From contig OZ024743.1 in the NCBI GenBank assembly GCA_964016885.1, forward strand, positions 72,275,870 through 72,339,869: a stretch of 64,000 bases of DNA, in the 5' to 3' direction. Each line of letters starts with the position of its first letter. The stretch's first letter is position 1. Shown in pieces: positions 1 through 11,999 of this stretch. The translations under genes and the position numbers were made by a program. Below the pieces are notes generated by a model. That model saw only the letters and a program-made list of their open reading frames with translations. It had not been told where the DNA came from and made no database searches. The DNA is from Eledone cirrhosa (lineage: Eukaryota > Mollusca > Cephalopoda > Octopoda > Eledonidae).

Positions 1-125
1 ATGCTTTTTCATTTCATTAGTAAGCATAGTTATTTTCATTGTTATTTTCTGAAATAGAAGTTCAATAAAAATTAGTCAAATAAAATAATGACTAAAAATG
101 TATGTGTCCACAAATACCTGCCACA

Positions 126-735
<610 letters not shown>

Positions 736-1135
736 TACCTTCCCATTTCCAATTTAACCGAACGCTATCATGACTGTATGTGTGTGTTTGTGTAAATGTA
801 TATGTATGAATGTATGTATGTTTGTGTAAATTTATATGTGTGAATGTATGTATGTTTGTGTGAAAGTATGTGTGAACGTATGTATGTTTGTGTGAAAGTA
901 TGTGTGAACGTATGTATATTTGTGTGAAAGTATACCCTCCCATCTCCAATTAAACCGAACGCAATCATGACCGTATGTGTGTGTTTGTGTAAATGTATAT
1001 GTGTTAATGTATGTATGTTTGTGTGAAAGTATATGTGTGAATGTATGTATATTTGTGTGAAAGTATGTATGTTTGTGTGAAAGTATGTGTGAATGTATAT
1101 TTGTGAGAAAGTATTTGTATTTGTGTTAATTATGT
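736..1135. repeat. Duplicated TG-rich minisatellite
   Basis: A unit starting with an AACCGAACGC-type sequence and running into degenerate TGTGTGAA/TGTATGTATG repeats occurs twice about 196 bp apart (starts near 739 and 935). Inside each unit a 30-40 bp TGTGTGAAAGTATG-like motif is itself repeated several times. The Thr/His-rich minus-strand frames are a by-product of this repeat. Confidence 0.85.
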
Positions 1136-2154
1136 CCGTGAGAGTGTATTTTTTATAAGTTTGTGTTTGCGCGATTATAGTTATATACTCATAATAGTTA
1201 TATACTCATACATATAGATGTATGTATGTGCACAATCATACGCGACAGGTGTAGAAAATCATAATCTCTATATCTCTCTCATCACAAACTCTCTTTCTAT
1301 ATATATGGTAGTAGAAATGGTGGTGGTGGCGACGATATACCGGGAGTGCTACTTTGAAAAGTAGTCAATTTGAAATGATTTATTTTTCCGAAATTATTTT
1401 TGTTTAGGAAATTGAGTACATAAATTATGTAATATTCATTCATTGTTTATACAAAGTAATCCAACTTATTTTAGAAACGGGATAAAAAAAAATAAACCGT
1501 ACGCAATCCTGCAGACTTTCCTTTATTATAGTTTAAATACAAACACGCATCCATATACGTACATACACATGGATACGCGAAAACACCCGCCATGCATGCA
1601 TATACAAGCACGTACACATAAACACACGCACAAATCCATAAAACCGCGCGACACCTGTACTCGCACACATACGAACGTATATACTAAATGCACATTAAAA
1701 AAATATATGTGAGTGTGTATACATATAATTATATAAACGTATTATACACACATAAATACTTTATAACGCACACACACACTTACCTGCAGGTAAATACACA
1801 TATGTTCACTAAACATACATCAACCAAAACACAAAGTACACATATACACAGCTTACATACGTGCAAACACACATACACACACAAACATAAAATACACATA
1901 GCCATATAACATGTACCTAATATAATATATACACCTATAACAAATACAAGCAAATATACGTACGAGAACGTATACGTACAAGGTATACTTACCTATACAA
2001 ATAAGTAATGGTATAAGCATAAAATATACTTAGCTACCACATGAAGACGTAACTTATCCGCGTAGTGTTGGTACTATCCGTTATGGTGTAATGTGGGGCT
2101 GTAATACAGGAAAGTTTTATGCAATTTATGTTTACAATCCGAAATTGCTTCATA
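1136..2154. other. AT-rich spacer with CA-rich degenerate repeats
   Basis: The stretch 1540-1910 is a degenerate ACACATAC-type simple repeat and gives Thr/His-rich false frames. The remainder is AT-rich. The last ~100 bp probably belong to the 3' UTR of the PLE that ends at 2155 on the minus strand, but I could not fix its 3' boundary. Confidence 0.6.
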
Positions 2155-2541
2155 TTATTTGTTTAAGATGTGGTCATCGGCGTAGAGTATTTCTAAAGCT
2201 TCAGCGCCGCAAAGATCGCACGGTCTTTTATTTCCGTTAAACGATCTAGCCCCAGCTAGGATCTCCCAGTGTAATCTATATTGGGTATGGTTGTCTTTTA
2301 GACTCCAGATATAAGCTGAAAGTGACGCCATATTCCTTCTGAAAGGGTTAAGAAAAGAATGGGTGTGCATGTAAAGACGCTGCTTGAATCTGTTGGTAGT
2401 TAACCCTGTGTAGGCGCTAGAGGACGTAGGTGTCTCGACCCTACATTTGTAGACAATGTTACTGGAGAGGCAGTTCCCGGATAGAGTGCAGTCAACCCGA
2501 TTCCTACAGTTGCAGTTAGTACTAGCTACAGGGTTGCACAT
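2155..2541 (-). pseudogene. GIY-YIG endonuclease domain of PLE-1
   Basis: This 128-codon open stretch starts with a Cys-rich linker of the form CNCRNRVDC...C typical of PLE nuclease domains. The GIY-YIG core follows: IVYKCRV (the GIY half) and AYTGLT (the YIG half, here YTG). The helix has FKQRLYMHTHSF with the conserved Arg and His. The C-terminal part has LHWEILAGA and a CDLC pair. In PLEs this nuclease makes the nick used to prime reverse transcription. The domain is open, but the RT upstream of it is frameshifted. The change from YIG to YTG may also have cost activity. Confidence 0.85.
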
Positions 2542-2725
2542 GTTCCTACGGCTAGGTAATTTAGCTAAATTTGAAGCAGTGATATTATGTGAAATGTTAG
2601 GAGTCGTAGAGTGAGATATTTTAATGGTATTTCTATTAAAAATGTTATTATATTTATGTGCAGAGGGGAAATGCTACTTAATAAGGGAGAGAAAGATCTT
2701 AGCTAATGGTGTGGCCACCTCCATA

Positions 2726-3505
2726 TTATAATGGTGGGTTATACCCTATAATGCGTCGGGATATATTTTTCTTTGGTCTATGCTCATACTTAGTATATGC
2801 TACCTTATCGACAAATCCACTCCGAGCAAGAGCTTCATTGTAATATGTGGAATGGTCGATGAAAATATGCTCGTTTGTAGATAGACGGGAAAGCCTCAAA
2901 GAAACGTTTCTTACCAGGTCATTGGTTATGCTGGCAGGGTGGTTAGAATGCTTACTTATGTAATTAAGCGTATCATTCAGCTTTCTATCCGGGTAGTGCA
3001 AGCCATTCGACAAATTGAGGGTAACGTCGAAGTAATTAACGACCGAGAGGTTGGCCTCAACCTGTATCGAGAGGTTGAAGCCTTTAAAGAAGGATGTGGG
3101 TTCTTTTCTGAACCTGTTGCAAGCGCGTGGACCGTATCTGTCATAGTCAAAAGACCGTCATCACGGTACAAACAACCGCCCCCATTGGGGAATACTTCCT
3201 TGATAGAGAAAAGAAGGAAAAGGCCGATACGATCAGTAACCACCGCAGAATCGCTGGCGCCCATACTCATGTCGAATGGGGTACTATTATATTTTTAATC
3301 TAAATAGAATCGTCGAAATTAATCACCGACTTACGGGCATTGAGGATGACATCAACTTCGAAATCCTTAACCACCGTGAGCGTTTTATTGAAATTGATAG
3401 CTCTAAGAAGAAGTGGTAAATTGATGGAGGAGTAGTAGTTATTGATGTCGAATTGGATAAACGGCAATGTTCCTTGTTGCATATGCCATTGAACCAATCA
3501 ATCAC
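2726..3505 (-). pseudogene. Reverse transcriptase core of PLE-1, frameshifted
   Basis: Three overlapping frames carry consecutive RT blocks. The frame ending at 3300 has motif A, FIQFDINNYYSSI. The frame 3270-2977 has the motif B equivalent MGASDSAVVTDRIGLF and motif C CLYRDDGLL. The frame 3013-2726 has the thumb-side block YISKHSNHP...LRLSRLSTNEHIF. A frameshift sits between motif A and B, and another near 3130 just after motif C, where the correct reading continues in a third frame (RKEPTSFFKGFNL). The YRDD box replaces the Y(V/A)DD usual in RTs. The same box occurs in the other elements of this group, so it is a lineage feature, not damage. Confidence 0.85.
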
Positions 3506-3822
3506 CGCGAAAGAATCGTTTCACAGTGCAGAAGGGGCCAAGCTTCTAATTTCAGGTATAATTCTATCTAAAATCCTTTTACTAACTCTACCTAAATCGG
3601 AGTTCGTAGGGTTAACAAGCCGAATAGAGGGGTTGTTGACGAAATTGCGTTTATGATCCTTCAGCGTAGTGTGGGGAGAAGTAGTGTTTAGAGATTCAGT
3701 CCGGTCCTGGATGTTGAGTTCAGAGGTGATTTTAAACCCAGCATCGTTTATGTAATTAATGACACTTCGATTAGTTTTCCGGTAATCCTTAGTTACAGCA
3801 TTATGTAGCAGTTGATGGTAAG

Positions 3823-4197
3823 TTAATCCACTTGATATAGATTGCCAGTTTTGTCGGAGTGGACGTCCATGGCATTACAATCCTTAATAGAACGAATTTT
3901 ATTCTTCAGCTCCTGCTGGAAGGAGTTGCTCATATTCCGAAATTTGATACTCCATATGAGTTCCAAAACATCTTTTTCGAAGTGTAGCAATGCTGGGTTA
4001 CTCGGAGGGATACTATAAATTTTAAACCCGAATTTATCCTCTTTATTGTCCGCTTTTTCCTGACTATCGAAATAAAAGGCACGCCAACGAAACCTATTAA
4101 GGAACGAGTCTGTTTTCTGTATCAAGAGTTTTAGGTTTGTCTTCCTGTTTGGTACGGGTATGTTCTTTGTAGAAATATTCAGATGTTGTTTCTGCAT
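3823..4197 (-). pseudogene. N-terminal region of PLE-1
   Basis: A 124-codon frame begins MQKQHLNISTKNIPVPNRK and contains DSFLNRFRWRAFYFD and PPSNPALLHFEKDVLELIW. These blocks recur before the RT in the copies at 16421-16723, 29340-29560 and 61790-62200. It ends ...DVHSDKTGNLYQVD, matching the V-x-A-DKT-x-N block that precedes the RT in the sister copies. The Met at 4197 lies close to where sister copies begin. The role of this PLE region is not well defined. Confidence 0.75.
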
Positions 4198-4784
4198 GAT
4201 GAATATAAATTAATAGTGTGCTCAACCGAGGGAGCCAAATAGTAATAATAATATATATAGCAAGCCTCTTCGGACACCGGAATAGTTAATTTATTTTCCT
4301 CGGAAGAAGAGATATTAATCTCGAAATATCAGGACATATGAATAAATGAAGGTAAAAAACACCCCTCGTTTGTTCCGTCTTGACTATTTATCCGCCCAAA
4401 TTGCATTGTCGTCGCTTTCAAACTTCGAATTCTTTATATATATATATACATATATATACATAGATGCATTGCCAAAGAAAAATTCGATCGTAAGTCAAAG
4501 ACCTTACATATATGTTAAAATTCCGAGATTTAATTTAAATATATGTATAATATATGTATAATATATGTATAATATTCATTAATGAAATACATAGCTAGCG
4601 CTAGTTTGCTTTATAATCAATAGACGAAAGATTCGAATTATCTCTTTGAAGCGATGTGATATTTTGATATCGTATGCTAGTGTTCTGTTTATCTCTTGGT
4701 AAAGCCACCCACATCAATTCAGTTAGACTAAGATAAGGATAAATGTATTTTTTATATAATTCGTTAACGATATATATATATATA
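4198..4784. other. AT-rich spacer with an 11-bp tandem repeat
   Basis: A run of three ATATGTATAAT units lies at about 4541-4573, with a short (TA)n at 4435-4460. No coding content was seen. Confidence 0.6.
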
Positions 4785-5222
4785 TGTATATAAAATAAAT
4801 GGAGGATAGGATTGGTTGTGTAGGTACAAGTTAAGTCAAATGGAGTGAGAATAAGAAGAAAGCAAGAACGGGGGGGGGGGGGGTTCCTCATCACTTGTCT
4901 ACTGGGTATCTCGGATATTTCCACGCTTTAAAGACAAGATATCTAACGCCCAGAGCGTTCAATAACTGAGTTGTTTTCTCTTTTCTTCCTTTTTCCCTTC
5001 TATTTTCCTTCCCTCCCTCCTCCGTTTTCCCAATAACTTACCCAGTTATTGAGCGTTCTGGGCGGTAGATATCTTGTCTTTAAAGTGTGGAAATATCCGA
5101 GATTCCCAGTACACAACTGATGAGGAAAACTCCCCCGTTCTTGCTTTCTTCTTATTCTCACTCCATTTTAAGCTACCTTAACTAGCAACTAGACAGCCAA
5201 TACTTATCTCCATTTATTTTAT
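4785..5222. repeat. Small inverted-repeat (foldback) unit
   Basis: The left arm (about 4785-4972) and right arm (about 5036-5222) are reverse complements with scattered differences. Shared blocks include TGGAGTGAGAATAAGAAG, GATATTTCCACGCTTTAAAG and CAATAACTG, separated by a ~60-bp CT-rich centre. The left arm has a poly-G run (4870-4883). The right arm carries CTGATGAGGAAAAC, which resembles the hammerhead boxes seen elsewhere but has no stem II. It looks like a PLE-UTR foldback with no body. Confidence 0.8.
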
Positions 5223-5883
5223 CATGTTTCGCTGTGACCAGTATTCTCTCTACTTCTACCTACCTTTTTCGTTACTATCTATTCTTACGCCTCTTCCTTC
5301 CTCTCCCTTTCTCCCTCTCACTTTTACTCATCCTCTCTCTGCCAGCCACCTCATTGTTTACTTCGGCTGACCCTCTAGCAGTCCTTTTCTCACTTACACT
5401 CGCTGTGGTCAGACGTGTCTTTTTGCTCGCCCACACACTCTTGATTTAAGTTCTCACATCACTGTGGTCTTGGATTTTCTTACCTTAAGTTGCTCGCACA
5501 TTGCTAGCTTAGTTATTTTCTTTCGCTGTTTTCTTACCTTCTATTTCCCATCCTTCCCTCCTCCGTTTTCCCAATAGCTTATCCAGCTATTGATGCTCTG
5601 GGCGGTAGATATATTGTCTTTAAAGCGTGTAAAGATGCGAGACCCCCAGTAGACAACTGATGAGGAAAGCTCCCCCCCCCCCCGTTCTTGCTTTCTCCTT
5701 ATTCTCACTGCATTTTAAGCTATATATATATATATTTATTTCATCAGGTTTGAGGTTCACCACTGGTTAGAGCTGGTCAATTCCGTATGGTCAATCTCAA
5801 TGTAATAATATAGAGAGTACTCAACGTAAAGCAGTTCAACCGTCTTTGTTTTTGTAGTTGGTGGTGCTATTACGGAGTTAAAT
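5223..5883. repeat. CT-rich stretch plus third copy of the 4.8-5.2 kb arm
   Basis: From about 5557 to 5725 the sequence repeats, in direct orientation, the right arm of the preceding foldback (CCGTTTTCCCAATAGCTTA, GATATATTGTCTTTAAAG, CAACTGATGAGGAAAGCTCC and a poly-C run). Between 5223 and 5556 there is CT-rich sequence without a recognisable gene. Confidence 0.7.
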
Positions 5884-5937
5884 ATTATAATGAAATGACA
5901 GGAGGCTGGATTTGTGTAAATCCTTGAAAGGTTTATT

Positions 5938-5996
5938 ATACTATGATCATTTCAATGACCGGGTTCCGTTATGAATCCGGTGATATCATCAGGTAT
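5938..5996 (-). ncRNA. Hammerhead-like ribozyme motif, left arm
   Basis: Read on the minus strand: stem I GTAT/ATAC (4 bp) closes CTGATGA (5992-5986). Stem II is TATC-ACCGG / CCGGT-CATT, followed by GAAA. Stem III is AUG/CAU with a 2-nt loop and the predicted cleavage triplet is AUA. AATAAA follows directly (5937-5932). Pairings were read by eye. CTGANGA, GAAA and NUH are the known hammerhead core elements. Confidence 0.6.
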
Positions 5997-6369
5997 TCGA
6001 AATATAATAAGTGAATGTAATAGATAAAATCCATGGGGCTGAAAATCAAATAATGCTCCTGAAATGTTGAGCACTTCCAAATGTAATAATGAACAGCGGC
6101 ATGGGACTGAATATATCTAACCACCATTCGGATTTTGGCTACTCAGTGTTTTTGCCTACCGCCCACCTGGCCCATTGCTACTTCCCTCTCAGAATATTGA
6201 GACTTCGACGAAATTCTACGGATTATACCATAACATGTATTGTACTGCACTGTATTGACTAAATTCGCTACCCTATTCTTCAGGGCATGTATATCTCACA
6301 CTGAATTCTCAGACTCGAACACACACGGATTCCATTTCCACATCTATATGCATTATCTGACTGCAACTT

Positions 6370-6835
6370 GAACTATATTGTATTTCTCCTCTGTCTTGAT
6401 CTCTCCATTTACTCCACCACCACTCTTGTTTGTTTATTTATATCTTTATATCTTTCTACCTTTGCTGTATTAATGCTTTTTTCACGTATTCTACTTCTAT
6501 ACATCCATGTACCTTTTACTTCTCTTATTAAGACTTTTACTCGCGTGTACCCTTTAGCACACGACACTGGAATGTCTACCCCTGGGAACATAAATACTGC
6601 AACCTGAACTATATTGTATTTCTTCTATGTCTTGATTTCTCCATCTTACTCCACCACCACTCTTGTTGGTTTATTTATATATTTATATATTTATACCTTT
6701 GCTTTATTAATGTGATTTTCCACGTATTCCACTTCTATATATCCATGTATTTCTACTCCTCTTATTGGGACTTTTGCTCACTTGTACCCATTAGCATACG
6801 ACACTAGAATGTCCCCCCTGAGAACAAAAATAAAT
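6370..6835. repeat. 236-bp tandem duplication inside the 5.9-8.5 kb element
   Basis: TGAACTATATTGTATTTC...CTTGATTTCTCC...CTCCACCACCACTCTTG begins at 6370 and again at 6606. The two copies differ by scattered substitutions, so the duplication is not recent. Confidence 0.85.
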
Positions 6836-8305
6836 CTTACCCGACCCTATCCCTTACTCTACATCCCTCTAGGATAACTTATAGAAGATCTACATAATAC
6901 AATTAACGTTTCTTCATAAAAGACTCTCTTTAACTAAACCCCGTAACCCAAACCTTAAAAAAGTATTTTAAATGTTTAATTTTCAATTTTCTGTTTGACC
7001 AATTCTCAAGCTTCTTACTCTTTCATTTTATAATGTTATTCTGAATTCTTTCAACTTCATCCTAAAAATTTAAAGAATATTTTAACGTTCCAACTTTCTG
7101 TCGGACTGTTGGGTTGGTTTTCCTGGCGGCGGGACCGGCCCCCGGGCGCACAGGCCTACCTTGAGTGCTTGGAAAAATAAATTTCCCCTTCTTTCGATAA
7201 ATGAAACTACTCGGAGTGGCTTGACCCGCGCCAGGGGCCCGGCGCGCAGCCGGTATTTTAACCGCCATATAGTACCTTTAAATTACAGATCAAATCAGCA
7301 CTATTAGATATATCCCGCCTCCCTCTACTTAAGAAAACCCCCCTCCTGGGTAAAGGAATAGTTCTGGGTTTGTACAAGAATGGCCTAACGATGAGGGCTG
7401 ACTTCCTGCTGGCGCAACTGAAGCCTGTTATACATTCCTAGAGTGCTCGGAAAAATCGATTTCCATATCTTTCGCTAGGTGATATCACTCGGAGTGATGG
7501 GGTGCCCAAGCTTATGGTCGCCGCATGCTGTTTGACGGCTAAACAAAGACATAATCTTTACTCTATAATAAAATGTAAGTGTCTTCATAAAAGACTCTTT
7601 CTTTGCTTAAACCTCGCAACCTTAAAAACGTTAAACTGTTCAACTTTAAATTTTCTAATTTCTTTAATTTTTTAATGTTAATATTAAATATTAATTTTTT
7701 AACTTCATCCTATAAGTCTAAACAAAAATGTAACGTTCCAATCTTCTGCTCACACATTATAACACACTGACCCCCACTATATTTACCTCTGCTAAGATAC
7801 GGGTCCCTTTGAAAAATTTGTTTCGCGCCGTTCCTGGCCTGACTGTAGTCTGACATTAATATCGACCTTTCTTCCTCTTTCTTTCTATCTTTCTTCTTGT
7901 AGCCATCAACCCTGACTTTTCTTCTTCTTCTTTTTCTTCCTCCACTTCTCCCTTCTTACTGTCTTCCTCCCGCTGACTTATCTTCCTTCCCCTTTTTGTT
8001 TGCCTACATTTGACCGGTAGTAGTTGTTAGGATACGGGTCCCTTAGAATAAAAAAAAATTTCGCGACATTCCTGGCCTGACTGTAATACCGACCTTTCCT
8101 CCTCTTTCTTTGTGTCTTTCTTCTTATAGCTGACATTAACCCTGGCTTATCTTCTTCTGCCTTCCCCCTTCTTCTCTCTTCTTTCTTTCTTTCTTTCTTT
8201 CTTTTTTCTTGTGACATGATATTAAGGCTAACTTATGTTCATATCCCTTTCTATTTTCCTTTATTTGACCGGTAGTAGCACACTGTAAGCTTTAGCCACG
8301 TCACT

Positions 8306-8353
8306 CGAGGGCGACCGGCAAAGGTAGAAGATGCTGGATGGCGGTCGCCCTCG
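8306..8353. other. GC-rich 12-bp hairpin
   Basis: CGAGGGCGACCG (8306-8317) and its exact reverse complement (8342-8353) enclose a 24-nt loop just inside the right terminal repeat. It stands out in otherwise AT-rich DNA. Its function is unknown. Confidence 0.75.
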
Positions 8354-8411
8354 GGTCTTTGATTTTCAGCCCCATGGATTTTATCTATTACATTCACTTA
8401 TTATATTTCGA

Positions 8412-8469
8412 ATACCTGATGATATCACCGGATTCATACGGAACCTGGTCATTGAAATGAACATAGTAT
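8412..8469 (+). ncRNA. Hammerhead-like ribozyme motif, right arm
   Basis: ATAC (8412-8415) pairs with GTAT (8466-8469) as stem I. CTGATGA is at 8416-8422 and GAAA at 8454-8457. Stem II is TATC-ACCGG against CTGGT-CATT, with one G.U replacing a pair of the left arm. Stem III is a 3-bp AUG/CAU and the NUH site is AUA, with A17 at 8465. AATAAA lies at 8470-8475. This mirrors the motif in the left arm. Confidence 0.6.
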
Positions 8470-8521
8470 AATAAACCTTTCAAGGATTTACACAAATCCA
8501 GCCTCCTGTCATTTCATTATA

Positions 8522-8525
<4 letters not shown>

Positions 8526-8556
<31 letters not shown>

Positions 8557-8606
8557 CATATATATATATGTGTTGTCGTTTCTGTGTGTGTGTGTATGTA
8601 TGTGTA

Positions 8607-8640
<34 letters not shown>
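8526..8640. repeat. (TA)n and (TG)n microsatellites
   Basis: A TA run directly abuts the right end of the 5.9-8.5 kb element, followed by a degenerate TG run and another TA run. Confidence 0.95.
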
Positions 8641-8739
8641 ATAGTAGAACACTGGTGGGTTACATCTGTAGTAGTAGAGCACATAGTCCATGGAACGAGT
8701 TTGCAAGAAGTAGTTCCACAACAGTTATTGCACCATTAG

Positions 8740-8778
8740 CAAGAACAATTGTTTCACCTTATTCAAATCCTCAGCTCG
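8740..8778 (-). ncRNA. Degenerate hammerhead-like motif
   Basis: On the minus strand CGAG/CUUG can close CTGAGGA (8774-8768). GAAAC is followed by the AATTGT loop and a GUU cleavage triplet. The 12-nt stem II region pairs only weakly, so this is probably a relic. The GAAACAATTGT string is shared with the motifs at 43.1 and 28.3 kb. Confidence 0.35.
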
Positions 8779-8784
8779 GTCTAC

Positions 8785-8811
8785 ACACACACACACACAC
8801 ACACACATACA

Positions 8812-8894
<83 letters not shown>
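8785..8894. repeat. (CA)n-(TA)n microsatellite
   Basis: About 25 bp of CA repeat passes into about 80 bp of TA repeat. Confidence 0.97.
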
Positions 8895-8897
<3 letters not shown>

Positions 8898-8911
8898 TGT
8901 ATGCTACAGAC

Positions 8912-9166
8912 GTAGAGGCAGTGATTTTCTCAATGGCTAGGAATTCAGTCCACGCTTTGCTATTTCCTATCCACTGAATTATTTTTTTAATAAGTTTCTA
9001 GAGTCCTCGCTTTGCCTGGTAACTTGGATGAAAATAGACTTCCCTGACGACGGAATGCTTTTCTTTATATTCTTCGTAAAATATATTTACTCCATTCCAG
9101 AAACTAATTAGTTGGAAGTGATGTTTTAGTAAGTAAGTTAATTTTATAATTTTCTTATTTTACGTT

Positions 9167-9172
<6 letters not shown>
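8912..9172 (-). repeat. Dispersed ~260-bp repeat, inverted copy
   Basis: This stretch is the diverged reverse complement of the repeat at 54607-54862 and 55142-55386. Shared blocks include AACTAATTAGTT, the CCACTGAATTATTTTT block and GGCAGTGATTTT. The copy abuts (TA)n on both sides. The CTGATGACGAAAC of the other copies is mutated here to CTGACGACGGAAT. Confidence 0.8.
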
Positions 9173-9207
<35 letters not shown>

Positions 9208-9419
9208 TATATATAAATATAATTTCAGCGAGCTCGCATTTCGGCTGTGGTCAAAAACAAAGCGGAACGCAATTTTCGAGGTATGCGGCAAGCGCCCAAT
9301 GAACTAAAAGAAGACCAGAGCAATTGACATACGAGATAGAGGCCAAACAAACTGAAAATGGCGGTCATAAAGCTATTAGCCACCGGAGTCGAAAAAATGA
9401 AGCAAGCTAAACAGATTAT

Positions 9420-9485
<66 letters not shown>

Positions 9486-9850
9486 ACAAACAGCGAACAG
9501 CAGAGGACACGTACCGTTCCTCTCCGCTGTTCGTTGTTTTTTATATGTTTTAATATTCAAAACAACGAACAGCGGACGACACGTTTCGCACCTTTCCCTG
9601 AAAAAACCCCAGTTGATGGATGTGAATCCGAAATATATAGGGACAATTAAATCTCTCCCAAGGTAACTCTATCTCGTGTTGCTATTTTTAGCTTTTACGC
9701 TCATTCCTTCATTCCTCTACACGTTACAGTCTTATACACGCATCTCAACTTACACCCACTTACATCTCTCTCTCCACCACCGGATCTTGTTACCCTGAGA
9801 TTTACCCATCTGCATTGTCGAGGCTTCCAAACGACTTAAATAAATTTACC

Positions 9851-9883
<33 letters not shown>

Positions 9884-10596
9884 CATCTTTACGTGTGATA
9901 TGCTGTTCTACATTATTATATTTTGGGGTGGTATATATAACTACGTCTTCTTTCATAAATAAATTAATGAAAATTAATTTTTGTAGAATTAGAACACAAT
10001 TATTGTTTACAATTCTAAAGAAACATTATATGAGTCAACCATTTCCAGTTCAGCTTCTTATACCATACTAATGTTTTCCAATTTTGAATTGTTTCAAAGG
10101 ACATTTAATCCAGGAGTTTCATTAAATAGTTACATTCACTAAACACTACACGTATTCTAGTGAGAGTAGATGTAGGATATTGATCAGTAATTATAGTAAA
10201 ATTGAACTTCATATTGTTTTTCAGAATGGAATAAAGGTTAACGATTTCAAAATATCTGTGTTTAGACATAACTAATTTAATAAAATTGAATTACATTCAG
10301 GCAAATTATTAAATACTTATCTGTTTATACTCGACTTACTTTATATAAATCGTATAAGATTAAGCATACCTTGAGGCTCCGTACACCATCCTTTGAGCAT
10401 ATTCCGCGGCAGTACAGGCATTCGAATATTTCCAAATAAGAATTAATTCTCTTTGTTCATGCGCCAGGAAAATGATTGGTGAAATCAGTGCCAAATTTAT
10501 GATATACATATTTTTCATTCTATTACTATTATGCTACAAACATATTCCCCCTTAAATACATATGTTCATAATATTTACATGTAAACAAAAAGCGCA
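9173..10596. other. AT-rich region with (TA)n tracts and a hairpin
   Basis: TA tracts lie at about 9174-9220, 9423-9481 and 9852-9878. A hairpin occurs at 9489-9538 (AACAGCGAACAGC against GCTGTTCGTTGTT), with a third inverted copy of the arm at 9559-9580. No coding content was recognised in the rest. Confidence 0.65.
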
Positions 10597-10640
<44 letters not shown>

Positions 10641-10641
10641 G

Positions 10642-10718
<77 letters not shown>

Positions 10719-10722
10719 GTGT

Positions 10723-10760
<38 letters not shown>
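10597..10760. repeat. (TA)n-(TG)n-(TA)n microsatellite block
   Basis: Dinucleotide runs in series. The repetitive frames on both strands are artefacts. Confidence 0.97.
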
Positions 10761-10763
<3 letters not shown>

Positions 10764-11999
10764 GCCGTTCTAGCAACGTTGAGCTTTTGCCAACGTCTGG
10801 GGAGGAAAAGCCAGAGAAAGAAAAATGTAGTGTAATTGGATGGCGAGCCAATGTAGGTAGCATATACCTCTAATTGGTTCATATTTCTATCGACAATCAC
10901 GGAAGCAGAGAGCCGTAAGCAGAATTATTTACGTTTATACCTATCAAGGACTCTTATTTATTTCCACTAAAAACAACTTTCATTAGAAGTAATATGAATC
11001 TAGATATTGTATTTTAACTTCACACTAATGTGTAATTTTCAGTCGATTTCTATGTAAATGACAGAGAAGGAGAAAATAACCCATGAAGATACTCCAATGC
11101 TATAATTTCGATATATTTAAATCGATTTTAAGGGCTGTCATTAGTGAATGTACTTATCGATTTAATCAGTAAAACAATATTCACTAAAATCCACAAAACA
11201 AAAAAGATCAATTTAAAAGTTAGATAATTTACGTAAAATTAGGCAGCTACTAACGAGTTTATACATCATAGAGAATGTCTGTTGATGTAGTCAACTGGTT
11301 TTAATACTCGATAGACTCCGTATGATATCATTTACAACACTATTACTTAAATTAAAGCGATGAAAATGATGTTGACCAGAGGAAGCCGATCATCATTATT
11401 TATATAGATATTTTTTACGTGGATTTCGTGTCACTCCTAATCCATTTCTCCATAGGTGGGTTTACTTTTTCTAGCACCTGTCATATATATGCATCTCATT
11501 TTTTATGTAAATATATCTTAGGTTACTGGTTCACAGATAGTTTCATTGATTTAATAAAATATTTTTTCTGACTTCGCTATAAAACGTTTTGATGAGGTAT
11601 CAAAGCAGCGTAAGTAAACACACTGGTTAGAAAAACTACATTTTAGAATTATTCACGCTTCTTTATTATCTTCATATTTCAATTTCCATTGCATAACGAC
11701 GGTTAATATTTAATCATTCTAATTTACTTCAACTTCTATATCAAAATATGTTACTGAAAATGTTTATAATCTACATCGTCTGAGAAAAAAAAAGACTTTG
11801 TAGTTTGTTGAAATTCAGAAGATACAATTATTTTCCTATATTAATGGGGGGGGGGGGGGGGGGCTCTTGCTAATCGATATCATAATTGAGACATTCTGCC
11901 ACCGTCAAACAATTTACAATACTATCATAACTTATTTAATGTTTCAAGGAAGAAATTTTGAGCGTTAGATTTACATGTTAGGGTTTTATTAAACGAGGT
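10761..11999. other. AT-rich sequence, nothing recognised
   Basis: No ORF with identifiable content. An 18-nt poly-G run lies at 11846-11863. No inverted-repeat unit was found. Confidence 0.6.

Larger units (their letters stand above)
2155..4197 (-). mobile_element. PLE-1: decayed Penelope-like element, YRDD group
   Basis: On the minus strand the pieces of one PLE polyprotein lie in the expected order: N-terminal region (4197-3823), RT (about 3505-2726), linker, then a C-terminal GIY-YIG nuclease (2541-2155). The frame changes several times, so the copy is dead. It belongs to the same RT group as the elements at 13.9-16.7, 29.3-31.4 and 59-64 kb: all share an (R)RMRWRAFHF-like block near the N terminus, a QFDI-x-x-YYSSI motif A and a YRDD motif C. 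No pseudo-LTR or inverted arm was recognised around this copy. AT-rich sequence with a small hairpin lies upstream (4260-4330). Confidence 0.85.
5884..8524. mobile_element. Non-coding 2.6 kb element with ~155-bp terminal inverted repeats
   Basis: The left arm (5884-6050) and right arm (8362-8524) are near-perfect reverse complements. Both begin TAATGAAATGACAGGAGG and run through a CATCAGG-type sequence to GATTTTCAGCCCCATGG. The interior holds no credible ORF but is full of internal duplications: 6370-6605 against 6606-6835, about 6905-7100 against 7568-7757, and 7795-8030 against 8031-8280. Each arm contains a hammerhead-like motif, which ties the unit to the PLE-derived repeats nearby. It is probably a non-autonomous derivative or a PLE-UTR pair with foreign filler. 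Confidence 0.85.

Noticed and set aside
736..1135. CRISPR-like array of repeats
   Set aside because: Repeats are contiguous TG-rich minisatellite units without regular unique spacers, in a eukaryotic context.
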